64,000 nt of DNA from JAPWJZ01 sp964575605 (GTDB lineage Bacteria > Pseudomonadota > Alphaproteobacteria > Micavibrionales > UBA2020): assembly GCA_964575605.1 (NCBI GenBank), contig CAZNRN010000018.1, forward strand, positions 1-64,000, written 5' to 3'. This document shows positions 17,537-25,376 of the stretch, one piece after another. The translations under genes were made by a program, and so were the position numbers. Position 1 is the first letter of the stretch; the number at the start of each line of letters is the position of its first letter. Under the pieces are notes generated by a model. That model had not been told where the DNA came from. It searched no databases and saw only the letters and a list, made by a program, of their open reading frames with translations.

Positions 17537-17923
17537 CTATTCAATTATTTTTAAGGCGGGTGTCTCCTGTGCCATGAGGGCATGAGAATAACCGGAATGC
17601 CGGAGCTGTCTGCGTAAATTACAGGAGATCCACTGACACAATTCTTTATTCAACCAGTCGAAGTTCACGTGGTTGAGGGGTATTTTCGTGAGCAGATTTT
17701 CGTCAACTATGACTTTCACCATGCAATCGGCAAATTCAATTTTGAATGTCGGGAGATCCTCCAGACGATGTGTCTCCACATCGTAACTCCCGAATTCGAA
17801 TTGAATGGTCTCGTTGGTGTCTGCGACACAGCTAATCTGCCGGTCCACAAGCACTTTGCGCAAACGCTGTATTGCAGGGTATACAACATGTCGCTTGAAT
17901 TTTTTGAAGGCGTCGTTGCTCAT
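17537..17923 (-). CDS. Unknown cytosolic protein
   Basis: 128 residues, family not recognised. The ATG at 17923 follows a good GAGGAG site; an upstream in-frame ATG at 17971 lies inside a stable hairpin and is less likely. The sequence alternates charged helices and strands (FKKFKRHVVYPAIQRLRKVL; IQFEFGSYDVE; FKIEFADCMVKVIVDE), without signal peptide or membrane segment. It is expressed from its own FNR-type promoter (box 18086-18099) with a roughly 130-nt leader holding a 14-bp hairpin. Role unknown; anaerobic induction inferred. Confidence 0.6.
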   Translation of the reverse strand: MSNDAFKKFKRHVVYPAIQRLRKVLVDRQISCVADTNETIQFEFGSYDVETHRLEDLPTFKIEFADCMVKVIVDENLLTKIPLNHVNFDWLNKELCQWISCNLRRQLRHSGYSHALMAQETPALKIIE

Positions 17924-17950
17924 CTGGACTCCTCGACGTACTTTAAAGAC

Positions 17951-17987
17951 CGTGTAATCCGCGCTGGGCATAGGCGCGGATTACACG
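17951..17987 (-). promoter_or_regulatory. 14-bp perfect hairpin in the leader of the unknown gene
   Basis: Stem CGTGTAATCCGCGC and its exact complement with a 9-nt loop (17965-17973), ending 28 nt before the chosen ATG. It lies within the predicted leader RNA (start near 18051). Could be a translation-control element or a DNA operator. Confidence 0.6.
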
Positions 17988-18085
17988 TCTGCGGGTGTAA
18001 GTGTTATGCTCATTTGTTTAAATATCTCGGGCATGTAAATAGTGGTTTAATGGATCAAACTTACGGCAAGGTTAGCAGCCGTGCA

Positions 18086-18099
18086 TTGATCCAGGTCAA
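18086..18099 (-). promoter_or_regulatory. FNR/Dnr box upstream of the unknown gene
   Basis: TTGATCCAGGTCAA. A possible -10 TAAGTT (18058-18063, minus strand) lies at class II distance, predicting a start near 18051. Apart from this box, 17988-18303 shows no gene. Confidence 0.7.
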
Positions 18100-18303
18100 T
18101 TTTGTTGGGTTCTTCTCGATCTTGAGCCCATCTTACAAAGAAGCGATGTCTATATGACCAGACGCGGCGCTATCAAGTGCATCCATAAATCAAAAAAGTC
18201 AACGATTCAAACAGCAAAAGGCTTTTAAATAATTAGGAGATTGAGCTTCTTTTGATTAAACCCGACCGGCAAGTGCTATGTCATGCGGGTGCCAAAAAAG
18301 TTA

Positions 18304-19698
18304 CTAAAGTTTTTTAAAGCGCGCCTGGAAGAAGCGAAGGTATTTAGGTTCATATATCATTTCCAAGCCCCGAATTTTCTTGCGATGTCGGTAAACCGTT
18401 GCGACTGATTCGACAGTGACATCGATATGTGCCTGGGTGTAGACCCGCCTAGGAAATGTCAGGCGGACAAGTTCCAGCTCTGTGTAATTATGATCACCGG
18501 TTTCCGAGTTGCGGCCGGCGGAGACGACGCCACGTTCCATTGCCCTGACGCCTGAATCGACATATAACTCGGCGCAAAGCGTCTGGGCTGGAAACATTTC
18601 TTGCGGTATATGTTCCAGAAATTTCTTGGCGTCCAGAAAGATGGCATGACCACCAATGGGCTTGACGATGGGAATGCCATATTTTTCCAGCTGGTTGCCG
18701 CAATACTCCACCTGCTTGATCCGCGCGCGGATACCTTCGTACTCAACCATCTCTTCGATACCACGCGCCATCGCTTCCATGTCACGTCCTGCAAGGCCGC
18801 CATAGGTGTCAAGACCTTCGTAAACAACAACCAAGTTGCGGGCTTGCTCATAAACCGCTGTGTCTCTGGTGGCAAGAAATCCGCCGATATTGACTAAAAG
18901 ATCTTTCTTGGCACTGATCCAGAGCCCTTCAAAATGGGAGCACATTTCCTTAAGGATGTGCTGGATACTTTTTCCTGAATAGCCAGGCTCGCGCTCCTTG
19001 ATAAAGAAGGCATTTTCACACGCGCGTGTGGCATCGAACCAAAGGCGAATACTATGCCGCTGGCAGATAGCATGAACTTCGCGGAGGTTCTCCATCGAGA
19101 AGGGCTGTCCGCCGGCCATGTTGACTGGACCTGCCATGGAAACATAAGCGATCTTCTCTGGTCCCACCTTGTGAATGAGTGCTTTCAGTTTCTGTATATC
19201 AATGTTTCCCTTAAAGGGATGCTCACTTTTCGTGTCGTGAGCTTCATCGATGATAATATCAACAAAAATTCCACCCGCGAGTTCCTGATGCAGTTTAGTG
19301 GTCGTGAAATACATATTGCCTGGTACATAGTTACCTGGTTTGATAAGAATTTTTGAGATGATATGCTCTGCGGCACGGCCCTGATGGGTGGGCACGAAAA
19401 AGGGCATGCCATAGTACTTTCTGACGTTATCTTCCAGATAGTAGAAATTCCGGCTCCCCGCATAGGCTTCATCCCCAAGCATCATACCCGCCCACTGCCG
19501 ATCGCTCATGGCGTTGGTACCGCTATCGGTCAGGAGGTCAATATAAACGTCCTCCGACCTTAAGAGGAAAGTATTGTATCCAGCTTCACGAATAGCTTTT
19601 TGCCGGTAGTTGCGCGACGTCATGCGTATTGGTTCAACGACTTTAATCTTGAATGGCTCCGCCCAGCTTCTCTTTATCACCAGCTGTTTCTTCTTCAT
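18304..19698 (-). CDS. tpl: Tyrosine phenol-lyase (PLP beta-eliminating lyase)
   Basis: Splits L-tyrosine into phenol, pyruvate and ammonia, using pyridoxal phosphate. 464 residues, full length for the tryptophanase/TPL family. Sites that separate TPL from tryptophanase favour TPL: YFTTTKLHQE (Thr in the substrate pocket where tryptophanase has Asp), VRAMERGVVSAGR (the Met and Arg that bind the phenol), and LRFFQARF near the end. The PLP lysine lies in ISAKKDLLVNIGG and the potassium-site region is conserved. Good GGAG ribosome-binding site. It lies 92 nt behind nirK on the same strand with no promoter of its own visible, so it probably shares the nirK FNR-controlled transcript. Substrate should still be tested. 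Confidence 0.8.
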   Translation of the reverse strand: MKKKQLVIKRSWAEPFKIKVVEPIRMTSRNYRQKAIREAGYNTFLLRSEDVYIDLLTDSGTNAMSDRQWAGMMLGDEAYAGSRNFYYLEDNVRKYYGMPFFVPTHQGRAAEHIISKILIKPGNYVPGNMYFTTTKLHQELAGGIFVDIIIDEAHDTKSEHPFKGNIDIQKLKALIHKVGPEKIAYVSMAGPVNMAGGQPFSMENLREVHAICQRHSIRLWFDATRACENAFFIKEREPGYSGKSIQHILKEMCSHFEGLWISAKKDLLVNIGGFLATRDTAVYEQARNLVVVYEGLDTYGGLAGRDMEAMARGIEEMVEYEGIRARIKQVEYCGNQLEKYGIPIVKPIGGHAIFLDAKKFLEHIPQEMFPAQTLCAELYVDSGVRAMERGVVSAGRNSETGDHNYTELELVRLTFPRRVYTQAHIDVTVESVATVYRHRKKIRGLEMIYEPKYLRFFQARFKKL

Positions 19699-19790
19699 TT
19701 TGCGTTCTCCACTCGGCTGCAGGGAATCCGTCGATTCTGCCCAAGAGAAAATGTCTTGGTTTTAAATCCGTTTCGCGCGCAACGTATGAG

Positions 19791-20957
19791 TTAATGCTTC
19801 ATCGATGGCGGCGGTAGGGGTTTGGGAGTGTAGAAAACCTCCGGATTCTGGGGGCCGTCAACCTCAAGGACGCCCAGCAAGCCTTTCATGGCGCGGGACA
19901 GCGCATGATCCACAAGCATATACTTGCCCGGCACCTCGAGCTTGATTTCGACGACGGTTGCGCCGCCGGGCGCGACAGTGACTGTCTGGATGTTTTTTCC
20001 TGGTTCGCTTATCAGGTCGCCCTTGTCGTACACTTTTTCGAATATCTCACCGATGACATGAAACGAAGATGTTTTGTTGGGGCCGCCAACACCAAAATAG
20101 ATACGAATGGTCTCCCCAACTTTCGCCTTCAATGGTGCATCGGTTACGAGTGCACCAGTCGCGCCATTGAAGACGTAATATTCCGGTGTTTCGTTCATGA
20201 GCTTCTGGAAGTCATCGGTTATTTCTCCCCGAGTGCCGAAGGATTGCTGTGTATAAAGTTCGCCCTGCATCACATAGAACTCATGGTCCACAGGCTTGAG
20301 ACCTTGTTTAGGCTCAACGAGGATCATGCCATACATTCCTTTTGAAATGTGCCAAGCGACAGGCGGAGTCGCGCAGTGATAGACATATATGCCGGGATTG
20401 AGGGCTTTGAATGTGAATTCTCCATGTCCGTTAGGCGCTGCAAGCGTGGCATCCGCCCCGCCGCCAGGACCCGTGACGGCATGGAAATCCACGTTATGGG
20501 GCATGTGGCTGCTCGATGCATTCTTGAGCTTGACGTGCACGGTATCGCCTTCTTTAACGCGGATGAACGGGCCCGGCACCTTGCCGCCAAAGGTCCAGTA
20601 GGTATAGTCCGTACCGTCTGCGAGCCTGCCCTTGAGTTCCACCGTCTCCAACTCCACCTCGACGTTCGATGGCGCGCGTTCTCCAATCGCGGAAGGAACT
20701 TCAGTGGGCGGACGCACTATGTTGACGCCGTTCGCGACATAGGGTTTTGCCTCATCGACCTGCGTTATAGTGGTCACAGGCGCAACAGAGGTTTCTCGGT
20801 CCATGGTTGTCATTAGGACGACTCCAGTGCCAATGCCTGCTGCAAGACTACCGACTGCGATGAGCCGCAGAGGCTTCTTAATCAGATTTTTCTTCAAGAA
20901 GCCGGATACTTTCTGAAACTTTTCTTTCAGAGGTACGCGTGCCTTTTCGTCAGCCAT
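19791..20957 (-). CDS. nirK: Copper-containing nitrite reductase
   Basis: Reduces nitrite to nitric oxide. 388 residues with two cupredoxin domains. Type 1 copper ligands: His in MPHNVDFH, and Cys, His and Met in YHCATPPVAWHISKGMYG. Type 2 ligands: the second His of HNVDFH, His of YHC, and His of SSFHVIGE; the catalytic Asp is in NVDFH. The N-terminus has a basic stretch then a hydrophobic helix (about 30-50) without obvious cleavage, suggesting membrane anchoring or a long export signal. FNR box 21021-21034 is upstream and tpl follows. No NO reductase is in the window. Confidence 0.95.
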   Translation of the reverse strand: MADEKARVPLKEKFQKVSGFLKKNLIKKPLRLIAVGSLAAGIGTGVVLMTTMDRETSVAPVTTITQVDEAKPYVANGVNIVRPPTEVPSAIGERAPSNVEVELETVELKGRLADGTDYTYWTFGGKVPGPFIRVKEGDTVHVKLKNASSSHMPHNVDFHAVTGPGGGADATLAAPNGHGEFTFKALNPGIYVYHCATPPVAWHISKGMYGMILVEPKQGLKPVDHEFYVMQGELYTQQSFGTRGEITDDFQKLMNETPEYYVFNGATGALVTDAPLKAKVGETIRIYFGVGGPNKTSSFHVIGEIFEKVYDKGDLISEPGKNIQTVTVAPGGATVVEIKLEVPGKYMLVDHALSRAMKGLLGVLEVDGPQNPEVFYTPKPLPPPSMKH

Positions 20958-21020
20958 TGAGATTCTCCTAACATCTATGTTCCCGTAAGGGTTTTTTAGG
21001 GAAATGCTCCGAGGAAGTAT

Positions 21021-21034
21021 TTGACCCAGATCAA
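21021..21034 (-). promoter_or_regulatory. FNR/Dnr box for nirK
   Basis: TTGACCCAGATCAA, centred 70 nt upstream of the nirK start. The remaining intergenic DNA (20958-21204) holds nothing else recognisable. Confidence 0.8.
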
Positions 21035-21204
21035 ATCCACTCTTGTTTCTTTTTCTTCATATCAGGTGAGAATGCAGGAGCCGAGTAAGTGGGGCAGCAA
21101 ATGCTTGAATTTTCTGCCATTAATTCGTTCAGGGGTTAGTTCTTCTTCCTTGCATGCCACCTAATCGCATGCCAATTTCAGTGTAAATATTCCACTACAT
21201 AACT

Positions 21205-21600
21205 TTACTCAGCAAGGATATCCTTAAGAATTTCGCGTGTCCTGTCCGGCGCATCGGTGGAGATGGCGACAAGGGCATATCCATTATGCCGTTCAACAAA
21301 ACGAAGGCTTCGTAAAATAATACCGGCATTTGCACACCGCCGCGCTATTTTAGCAAGCGATCCCACTTCGTCCTCAATGCGCAACAGCAGCGCGTTTTCG
21401 CGGACAATCTGCCAAAGGGGATTGAGCTGAAGAACCTCCAGCGCACCCATTTCATCATCCACGGAGACGTTGACGACGGTTTGCTCTCCATAGTGCTCGC
21501 CGGCGATGCTGCGGATATTTATTTTGTTCTGCGCTAGAGCCTCTGTCACGCTGGTGATGCCGTCTGAGTGGCCGGCGACAAGAATTGTGATCTGCTTCAT
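21205..21600 (-). CDS. Tandem ACT-domain protein coupled to histidine decarboxylase
   Basis: 131 residues made of two ACT domains (about 1-65 and 68-131; ITILVAGHSDGITSVTEAL and ENALLLRIEDEVGSLAKIA begin each). ACT domains bind amino acids and regulate enzymes allosterically. The ATG overlaps the hdc stop by 4 nt (ATGA), so it is made together with the decarboxylase. A histidine-sensing regulatory role is inferred from this pairing, which I do not recall as described for PLP histidine decarboxylases. Confidence 0.75.
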   Translation of the reverse strand: MKQITILVAGHSDGITSVTEALAQNKINIRSIAGEHYGEQTVVNVSVDDEMGALEVLQLNPLWQIVRENALLLRIEDEVGSLAKIARRCANAGIILRSLRFVERHNGYALVAISTDAPDRTREILKDILAE

Positions 21601-22739
21601 GTGTCTGATTCCCCGGAAGCGTCGCTTGGCATAGCATATTCATGGACAAACTGGTCGATATGCCTGCGGCTGACATGCGGCATGGCGATTAAATGCGCCT
21701 CGTCGCGTTGTATTGCGATTTGCCACTTCTTGAGAACCGTATCTGATTTACGTGGAAAGACGACAGTAATTGAATTCTTGTGTCGCCACGCGCGGACGCC
21801 GATCGCGTCAAAGCATTCGATCGCATAATCAGCAACTTGCTGACAGCCCTCTATGAGGTCTATGAAACCTTCACGTCCGAGAGTTTTTATTAGATACCAG
21901 AGGAAAATGGGCGTCAGGCCATTGCGCGAGCCCGAAACGGTCGCATCGTTCGTGCCGATATACTCGACCGACCGGGCGACCCGTCGCACATGATCATGCC
22001 TTGCCATCACAATGCCGCATGGCATAGGTATTCCGGGCATTTTATGGCCGCTGATCGAAATGCTGTCTATTCCTGCCGCGAAGCCAAACGGCTGCGGGTC
22101 ATTCACGAAAGGGAGAACCATACCGCTTAGCGCGGCATCGGCATGGATGTAAGACCGGCATATTGCACGATCCTGCAAAATTCCACGGATCTTTGCCAAA
22201 TCATCGATCGCGCCATGCATCGTCGTCCCGATATTAGCAAAAATGATGGGCGGCATATCGCGATGAATGGACAGCGTAGCATACAGGTCGTCATAGTCGA
22301 TTTCGCCGTCGGTGCGGCTTTTAATCATGATGTTCCGGGCATTGACCATTCTCAGGATCTTAGAAACGCTGTAATGCGTGCTCTCCGAGTAGTAGACGAT
22401 GCCATCCGGAAAAAGCTCACGGGCGAGGTACACGCCATACATGTTCCCCTCCGTTCCTCCTCCGGTGACATATCCCCAAGTATCGACTTTTTCTGCCCCC
22501 AGGACCTGCTTGAACCAGGCGATCACATCTTGTTCGAACTTGTGGGTATTCAATCGATAACCGCTCGCCATATACGGGTCGCCGATATTATTCAGGCAAT
22601 AATTGAGTAAGGGGTATAGCTCTGTAAAATCGATCAATCTCGTTCCAGGATAGCCGATCATATGTGAGGATTCATCACTCACCCGCGCCAATAGGTCTTG
22701 AAGAAGCTGCCTGTCCTGAGATGATAGCTGCGTGTTCAT
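21597..22739 (-). CDS. hdc: Histidine decarboxylase, PLP-dependent
   Basis: Converts L-histidine to histamine and CO2, consuming a proton. 380 residues, matching the 378-residue enzyme of Gram-negative histamine producers such as Morganella. Shared features include WGYVTGGGTEGNMYGVYLAR, ANIGTTMHGAIDD, YIHADAALSGMVLPF and the PLP lysine in SISGHKMPG; conserved along the whole length. A TATATT -10 (22746-22751) is six bases before the ATG and FNR box 22774-22787 lies at class II distance, so the message is probably leaderless. It is coupled to the ACT gene. No histidine/histamine antiporter is adjacent. Confidence 0.85.
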   Translation of the reverse strand: MNTQLSSQDRQLLQDLLARVSDESSHMIGYPGTRLIDFTELYPLLNYCLNNIGDPYMASGYRLNTHKFEQDVIAWFKQVLGAEKVDTWGYVTGGGTEGNMYGVYLARELFPDGIVYYSESTHYSVSKILRMVNARNIMIKSRTDGEIDYDDLYATLSIHRDMPPIIFANIGTTMHGAIDDLAKIRGILQDRAICRSYIHADAALSGMVLPFVNDPQPFGFAAGIDSISISGHKMPGIPMPCGIVMARHDHVRRVARSVEYIGTNDATVSGSRNGLTPIFLWYLIKTLGREGFIDLIEGCQQVADYAIECFDAIGVRAWRHKNSITVVFPRKSDTVLKKWQIAIQRDEAHLIAMPHVSRRHIDQFVHEYAMPSDASGESDT

Positions 22740-22773
22740 AGCTCGAATATATTAAGGATTTAGCTGCACCAAA

Positions 22774-22787
22774 TTGACCATAGTCAA
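22774..22787 (-). promoter_or_regulatory. FNR/Dnr box for hdc
   Basis: TTGACCATAGTCAA, overlapping the end of ubiV. The -10 TATATT (revcomp of 22746-22751) is 29 bp from the centre; the predicted start coincides with the hdc ATG. Confidence 0.75.
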
Positions 22788-23710
22788 GCAACTTGCTTTC
22801 GCTTCTGGATCCAGCGGAAACCTTCGACTTTGTGATAGAAACCATTTGAAAACGTCATTCTAGCAAGACCTTCCATTTCATTGATAGCTGCATCCGGTTC
22901 CATGCGTCCGTCGAGGATATCCCGGAATAAGCTGGATGTTTTTGCCATGTCATGCGTGTGCGGTGAGAGACGGAAAGAGTTGATGCCCATCTGGATTAAC
23001 TCGGGTAGCTCCTGCGCGAGATTAAGACAAGTATGCGACAGCGTCTGGATACCATTGATTGCCAGAAATGGCTTGCCGGTGAGTGTCTTCAGAGGCATGC
23101 CATCTGGATCCTGTTCGCAAGCGAACAGACATGCGTCTTTTGTGCGCCCTAGAGCGCGTGCGTGATAACAGCGTGCGGACAGCGCCAACGGAATGCGGCC
23201 ATAAACTTGTATTTCCATTGTTATATTCAGTTCCCTGGCCTTGGCACCCAGTAGAGAGATGGATTCAGCGGGCAGTTCCGAGGGGAGGCAGAAATGTTTT
23301 GCCCCCTTGCTCGACAAAAAGGAAAGGGTGTCTTCGTTGTAAACATTCATAAACGGACCGATGACATGCTCACGCCCGGACAGGTGCCACAGCGCGGAGG
23401 CATCATTGACTTCGACGGGCCATTTCTCGAGGGAGCAGACACTGGAAACAAGACGCCTGTCTAGCGTGACGGTGACTTCCGACAAGGTGGAGAAAACAAC
23501 TTTTTTTCCGCTTTTTTCGAGCCGCTCCGCGACATCCTCATACATGGGGTCGTAAAAAGGGGCCCGTTTGGAACAAACAGCCTCACCAATGTATACTGTG
23601 TCAACGGGTGCTTCATCAGCCATTCGATAGTAAAAATCACGCCATTTTTCAGGTTGCCAATGAAAGAGGATAGGGCCAATCGTGATTGCGGCTTTAACTT
23701 TCTGCGTCAT
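22784..23710 (-). CDS. ubiV: UbiV, oxygen-independent ubiquinone hydroxylation (U32 family)
   Basis: With UbiU forms the FeS complex that hydroxylates ubiquinone precursors without O2. 308 residues of the U32 peptidase-like family. The 4Fe-4S cysteines of UbiV are visible: EAVCSKRAPF near residue 47, then SARCYHARALGRTKDACLFAC around 175-195. It begins 3 nt after ubiU and ends inside the hdc FNR box. Expected product: a cytosolic subunit enabling ubiquinone synthesis during denitrification. Confidence 0.9.
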   Translation of the reverse strand: MTQKVKAAITIGPILFHWQPEKWRDFYYRMADEAPVDTVYIGEAVCSKRAPFYDPMYEDVAERLEKSGKKVVFSTLSEVTVTLDRRLVSSVCSLEKWPVEVNDASALWHLSGREHVIGPFMNVYNEDTLSFLSSKGAKHFCLPSELPAESISLLGAKARELNITMEIQVYGRIPLALSARCYHARALGRTKDACLFACEQDPDGMPLKTLTGKPFLAINGIQTLSHTCLNLAQELPELIQMGINSFRLSPHTHDMAKTSSLFRDILDGRMEPDAAINEMEGLARMTFSNGFYHKVEGFRWIQKRKQVA

Positions 23711-23712
23711 TG

Positions 23713-24726
23713 TTACCTCCAGGACTTACTGCGAAACACGCCTTCGGTTGACTTATGGCCCTCGGTGAGTTCCAGGAGTTCGCCGGTATTGGGCGTTCGT
23801 CCATCCATGTAATCGTCAACGGCTGCCCTGAATGCTGCAACGACAGCCTGGACATATGCGCGCGACCGCTGGCGGCCTTCAATTTTAAGTGCCGTAACGC
23901 CAGCCTGCATCAGGTCTGGCAATAAACGGGTGAGGTTAAGGCTAATGGGCTCTTCAAAAGCGTAATAGGGGGTCTTCTTGTCTGCAATAAGGTATTTGCC
24001 TTTGCAAATCGTCGGATAGCCTGCATTCTCACCTGATGCAAAACGATCAATAACATATTCACCGAGCTGGGTTGTCAAAGCGCCCCCTTTGCTCTCATGG
24101 TACTGAACCGCGTGAGCAGGAGAACATACGCCGTCCATATTGGTAGAGCAGCCTGTTGCGTAGTTCGTCAGGCTGCAGCGTCCCTCCGCCATCATTCCGA
24201 TGTTGCCGAAAATAAACGCCTCTATCTCGCAAGGTATTTCACGATGGATCGCTTTTATTTCCGCTACTGTTAGAATGCGTGGTAGCACCACCCGTTTTAT
24301 GCTGAATTCCTGGCAATAATAACGGATAGCTTCTGAGGAAGAAGCTCCGGCCTGAACGGAGAGATGCATGCGTTGATCGGGAAAGTATTTGGCGATATGG
24401 GCCGCCACACCGATATCCGCAACAATTAGAGCATCTATCCCCAATTTGCAGGCATCGCGCGCAGCATCCCTCCATAGGTCAATCTTACCTGCCGGTGGGA
24501 AGGTATTGAGCGCGAGCAGGACTTTTGAACCGCGTTTATGGGCATAGGTAATCCCTTTTTCAAGTTCTTCATGTGTAAAGTTCAGACCTGCGAAATTTCG
24601 CGCGTTTGTGGCATTCTGGAAGCCGCAATAAACGGCATCAGCTCCCGCATCCACAGCTGCGCGGAGACCGGCGGGCGTTCCGGCCGGACACACCAATTCA
24701 GGCTTCGTAATTTTTGCTACGCTCAA
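23713..24726 (-). CDS. ubiU: UbiU, oxygen-independent ubiquinone hydroxylation (U32 family)
   Basis: Partner of UbiV. 337 residues with the U32 opening PELVCPAGTPAGLRAAVDAG and the cluster cysteines EGRCSLTNYATGC, DGVCSP and TICKGKY in the usual spacing. It overlaps the end of ubiT by 29 nt and is followed by ubiV, the standard ubiTUV order. Under the promoter in front of ubiT. Confidence 0.92.
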   Translation of the reverse strand: MSVAKITKPELVCPAGTPAGLRAAVDAGADAVYCGFQNATNARNFAGLNFTHEELEKGITYAHKRGSKVLLALNTFPPAGKIDLWRDAARDACKLGIDALIVADIGVAAHIAKYFPDQRMHLSVQAGASSSEAIRYYCQEFSIKRVVLPRILTVAEIKAIHREIPCEIEAFIFGNIGMMAEGRCSLTNYATGCSTNMDGVCSPAHAVQYHESKGGALTTQLGEYVIDRFASGENAGYPTICKGKYLIADKKTPYYAFEEPISLNLTRLLPDLMQAGVTALKIEGRQRSRAYVQAVVAAFRAAVDDYMDGRTPNTGELLELTEGHKSTEGVFRSKSWR

Positions 24727-25255
24727 TCGAACGTCTCCTTACTGTTCTTAGCCTTGCAAGCGAAGCTATGCCAAGTTTTCCAAAAGGGCGGGCAAGATCC
24801 TCGGCAAGGCTTCCCTCAAGATCGTCAAGAGCATTTCTCAGTACGACGACGGATTGAATATCCCCCTCAATGCGAAGCTCCCTAGAAAAGAACAGCGCAT
24901 CGCCATCGAGTTGACCATCAATCATTCCCAGCAAAGTTAGAAACGAACCTGATATTCTTGCATCGGACGGAGGCACATTCCAACGTCGGCATGCCCGTAG
25001 TTCAGGGTTCTTCAGTCGTGGAGAAAGTACAAATACAAAAGGTAAGTTATCCGCATCAACCACATATGTTTTATCAGCGGAGGAGCCCAATCGCCGAAAA
25101 ACTTCGGGACGCGCTTCTGATATCGTGGCAATGCATTGCTGAAGAAGTGGTTGTATGAGGAACAGGGGCATTGGCGCCATCAGCCTTCGAGGGAGGGACT
25201 TGAGTGATAGCGCCGTGAAACGCCTGTTGCGAAATTTTAAAGGTTGTGCCGTCAT
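24698..25255 (-). CDS. ubiT: UbiT, SCP2-domain lipid carrier for anaerobic ubiquinone synthesis
   Basis: 185 residues with an SCP2-like fold, thought to bind the hydrophobic quinone intermediates for UbiUV. Visible: conserved NLPFVFVLSPRLKNPEL, RISGSFLTLLGMIDGQLDGDALFFSRELRIEGD, typical of UbiT (YhbT-like). First gene of ubiTUV. A TACAAT -10 (25266-25271) and FNR box (25294-25307) predict a transcript starting only about four bases before this ATG. Confidence 0.85.
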   Translation of the reverse strand: MTAQPLKFRNRRFTALSLKSLPRRLMAPMPLFLIQPLLQQCIATISEARPEVFRRLGSSADKTYVVDADNLPFVFVLSPRLKNPELRACRRWNVPPSDARISGSFLTLLGMIDGQLDGDALFFSRELRIEGDIQSVVVLRNALDDLEGSLAEDLARPFGKLGIASLARLRTVRRRSIERSKNYEA

Positions 25256-25293
25256 ATCAAGTGGGATTGTAACGGGTGCAGCGAGCTTGAGAT

Positions 25294-25307
25294 TTGATCC
25301 AGATCAA
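25294..25307. promoter_or_regulatory. FNR/Dnr box shared by ubiTUV and the molybdate transporter
   Basis: Perfect dyad TTGATCCAGATCAA between divergent genes. On the minus strand TACAAT (25266-25271) is at class II distance for ubiT; on the plus strand a weaker GACAAT (25333-25338) could serve the transporter. One box could therefore drive both sides. Confidence 0.8.
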
Positions 25308-25376
25308 AAGTCAGCGGGTTTCTCTCTCTTGACGACAATCAAGCGCTTACTATTGAAAACATGTAAGTATAAACAT

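Noticed and set aside
18304..19698. Tryptophanase (tnaA)
   Set aside because: Family fits, but Thr in YFTTT, the Met/Arg in VRAMERG and the C-terminal Phe match tyrosine phenol-lyase; tryptophanase has Asp in the first motif. No TnaC-like leader peptide is seen.
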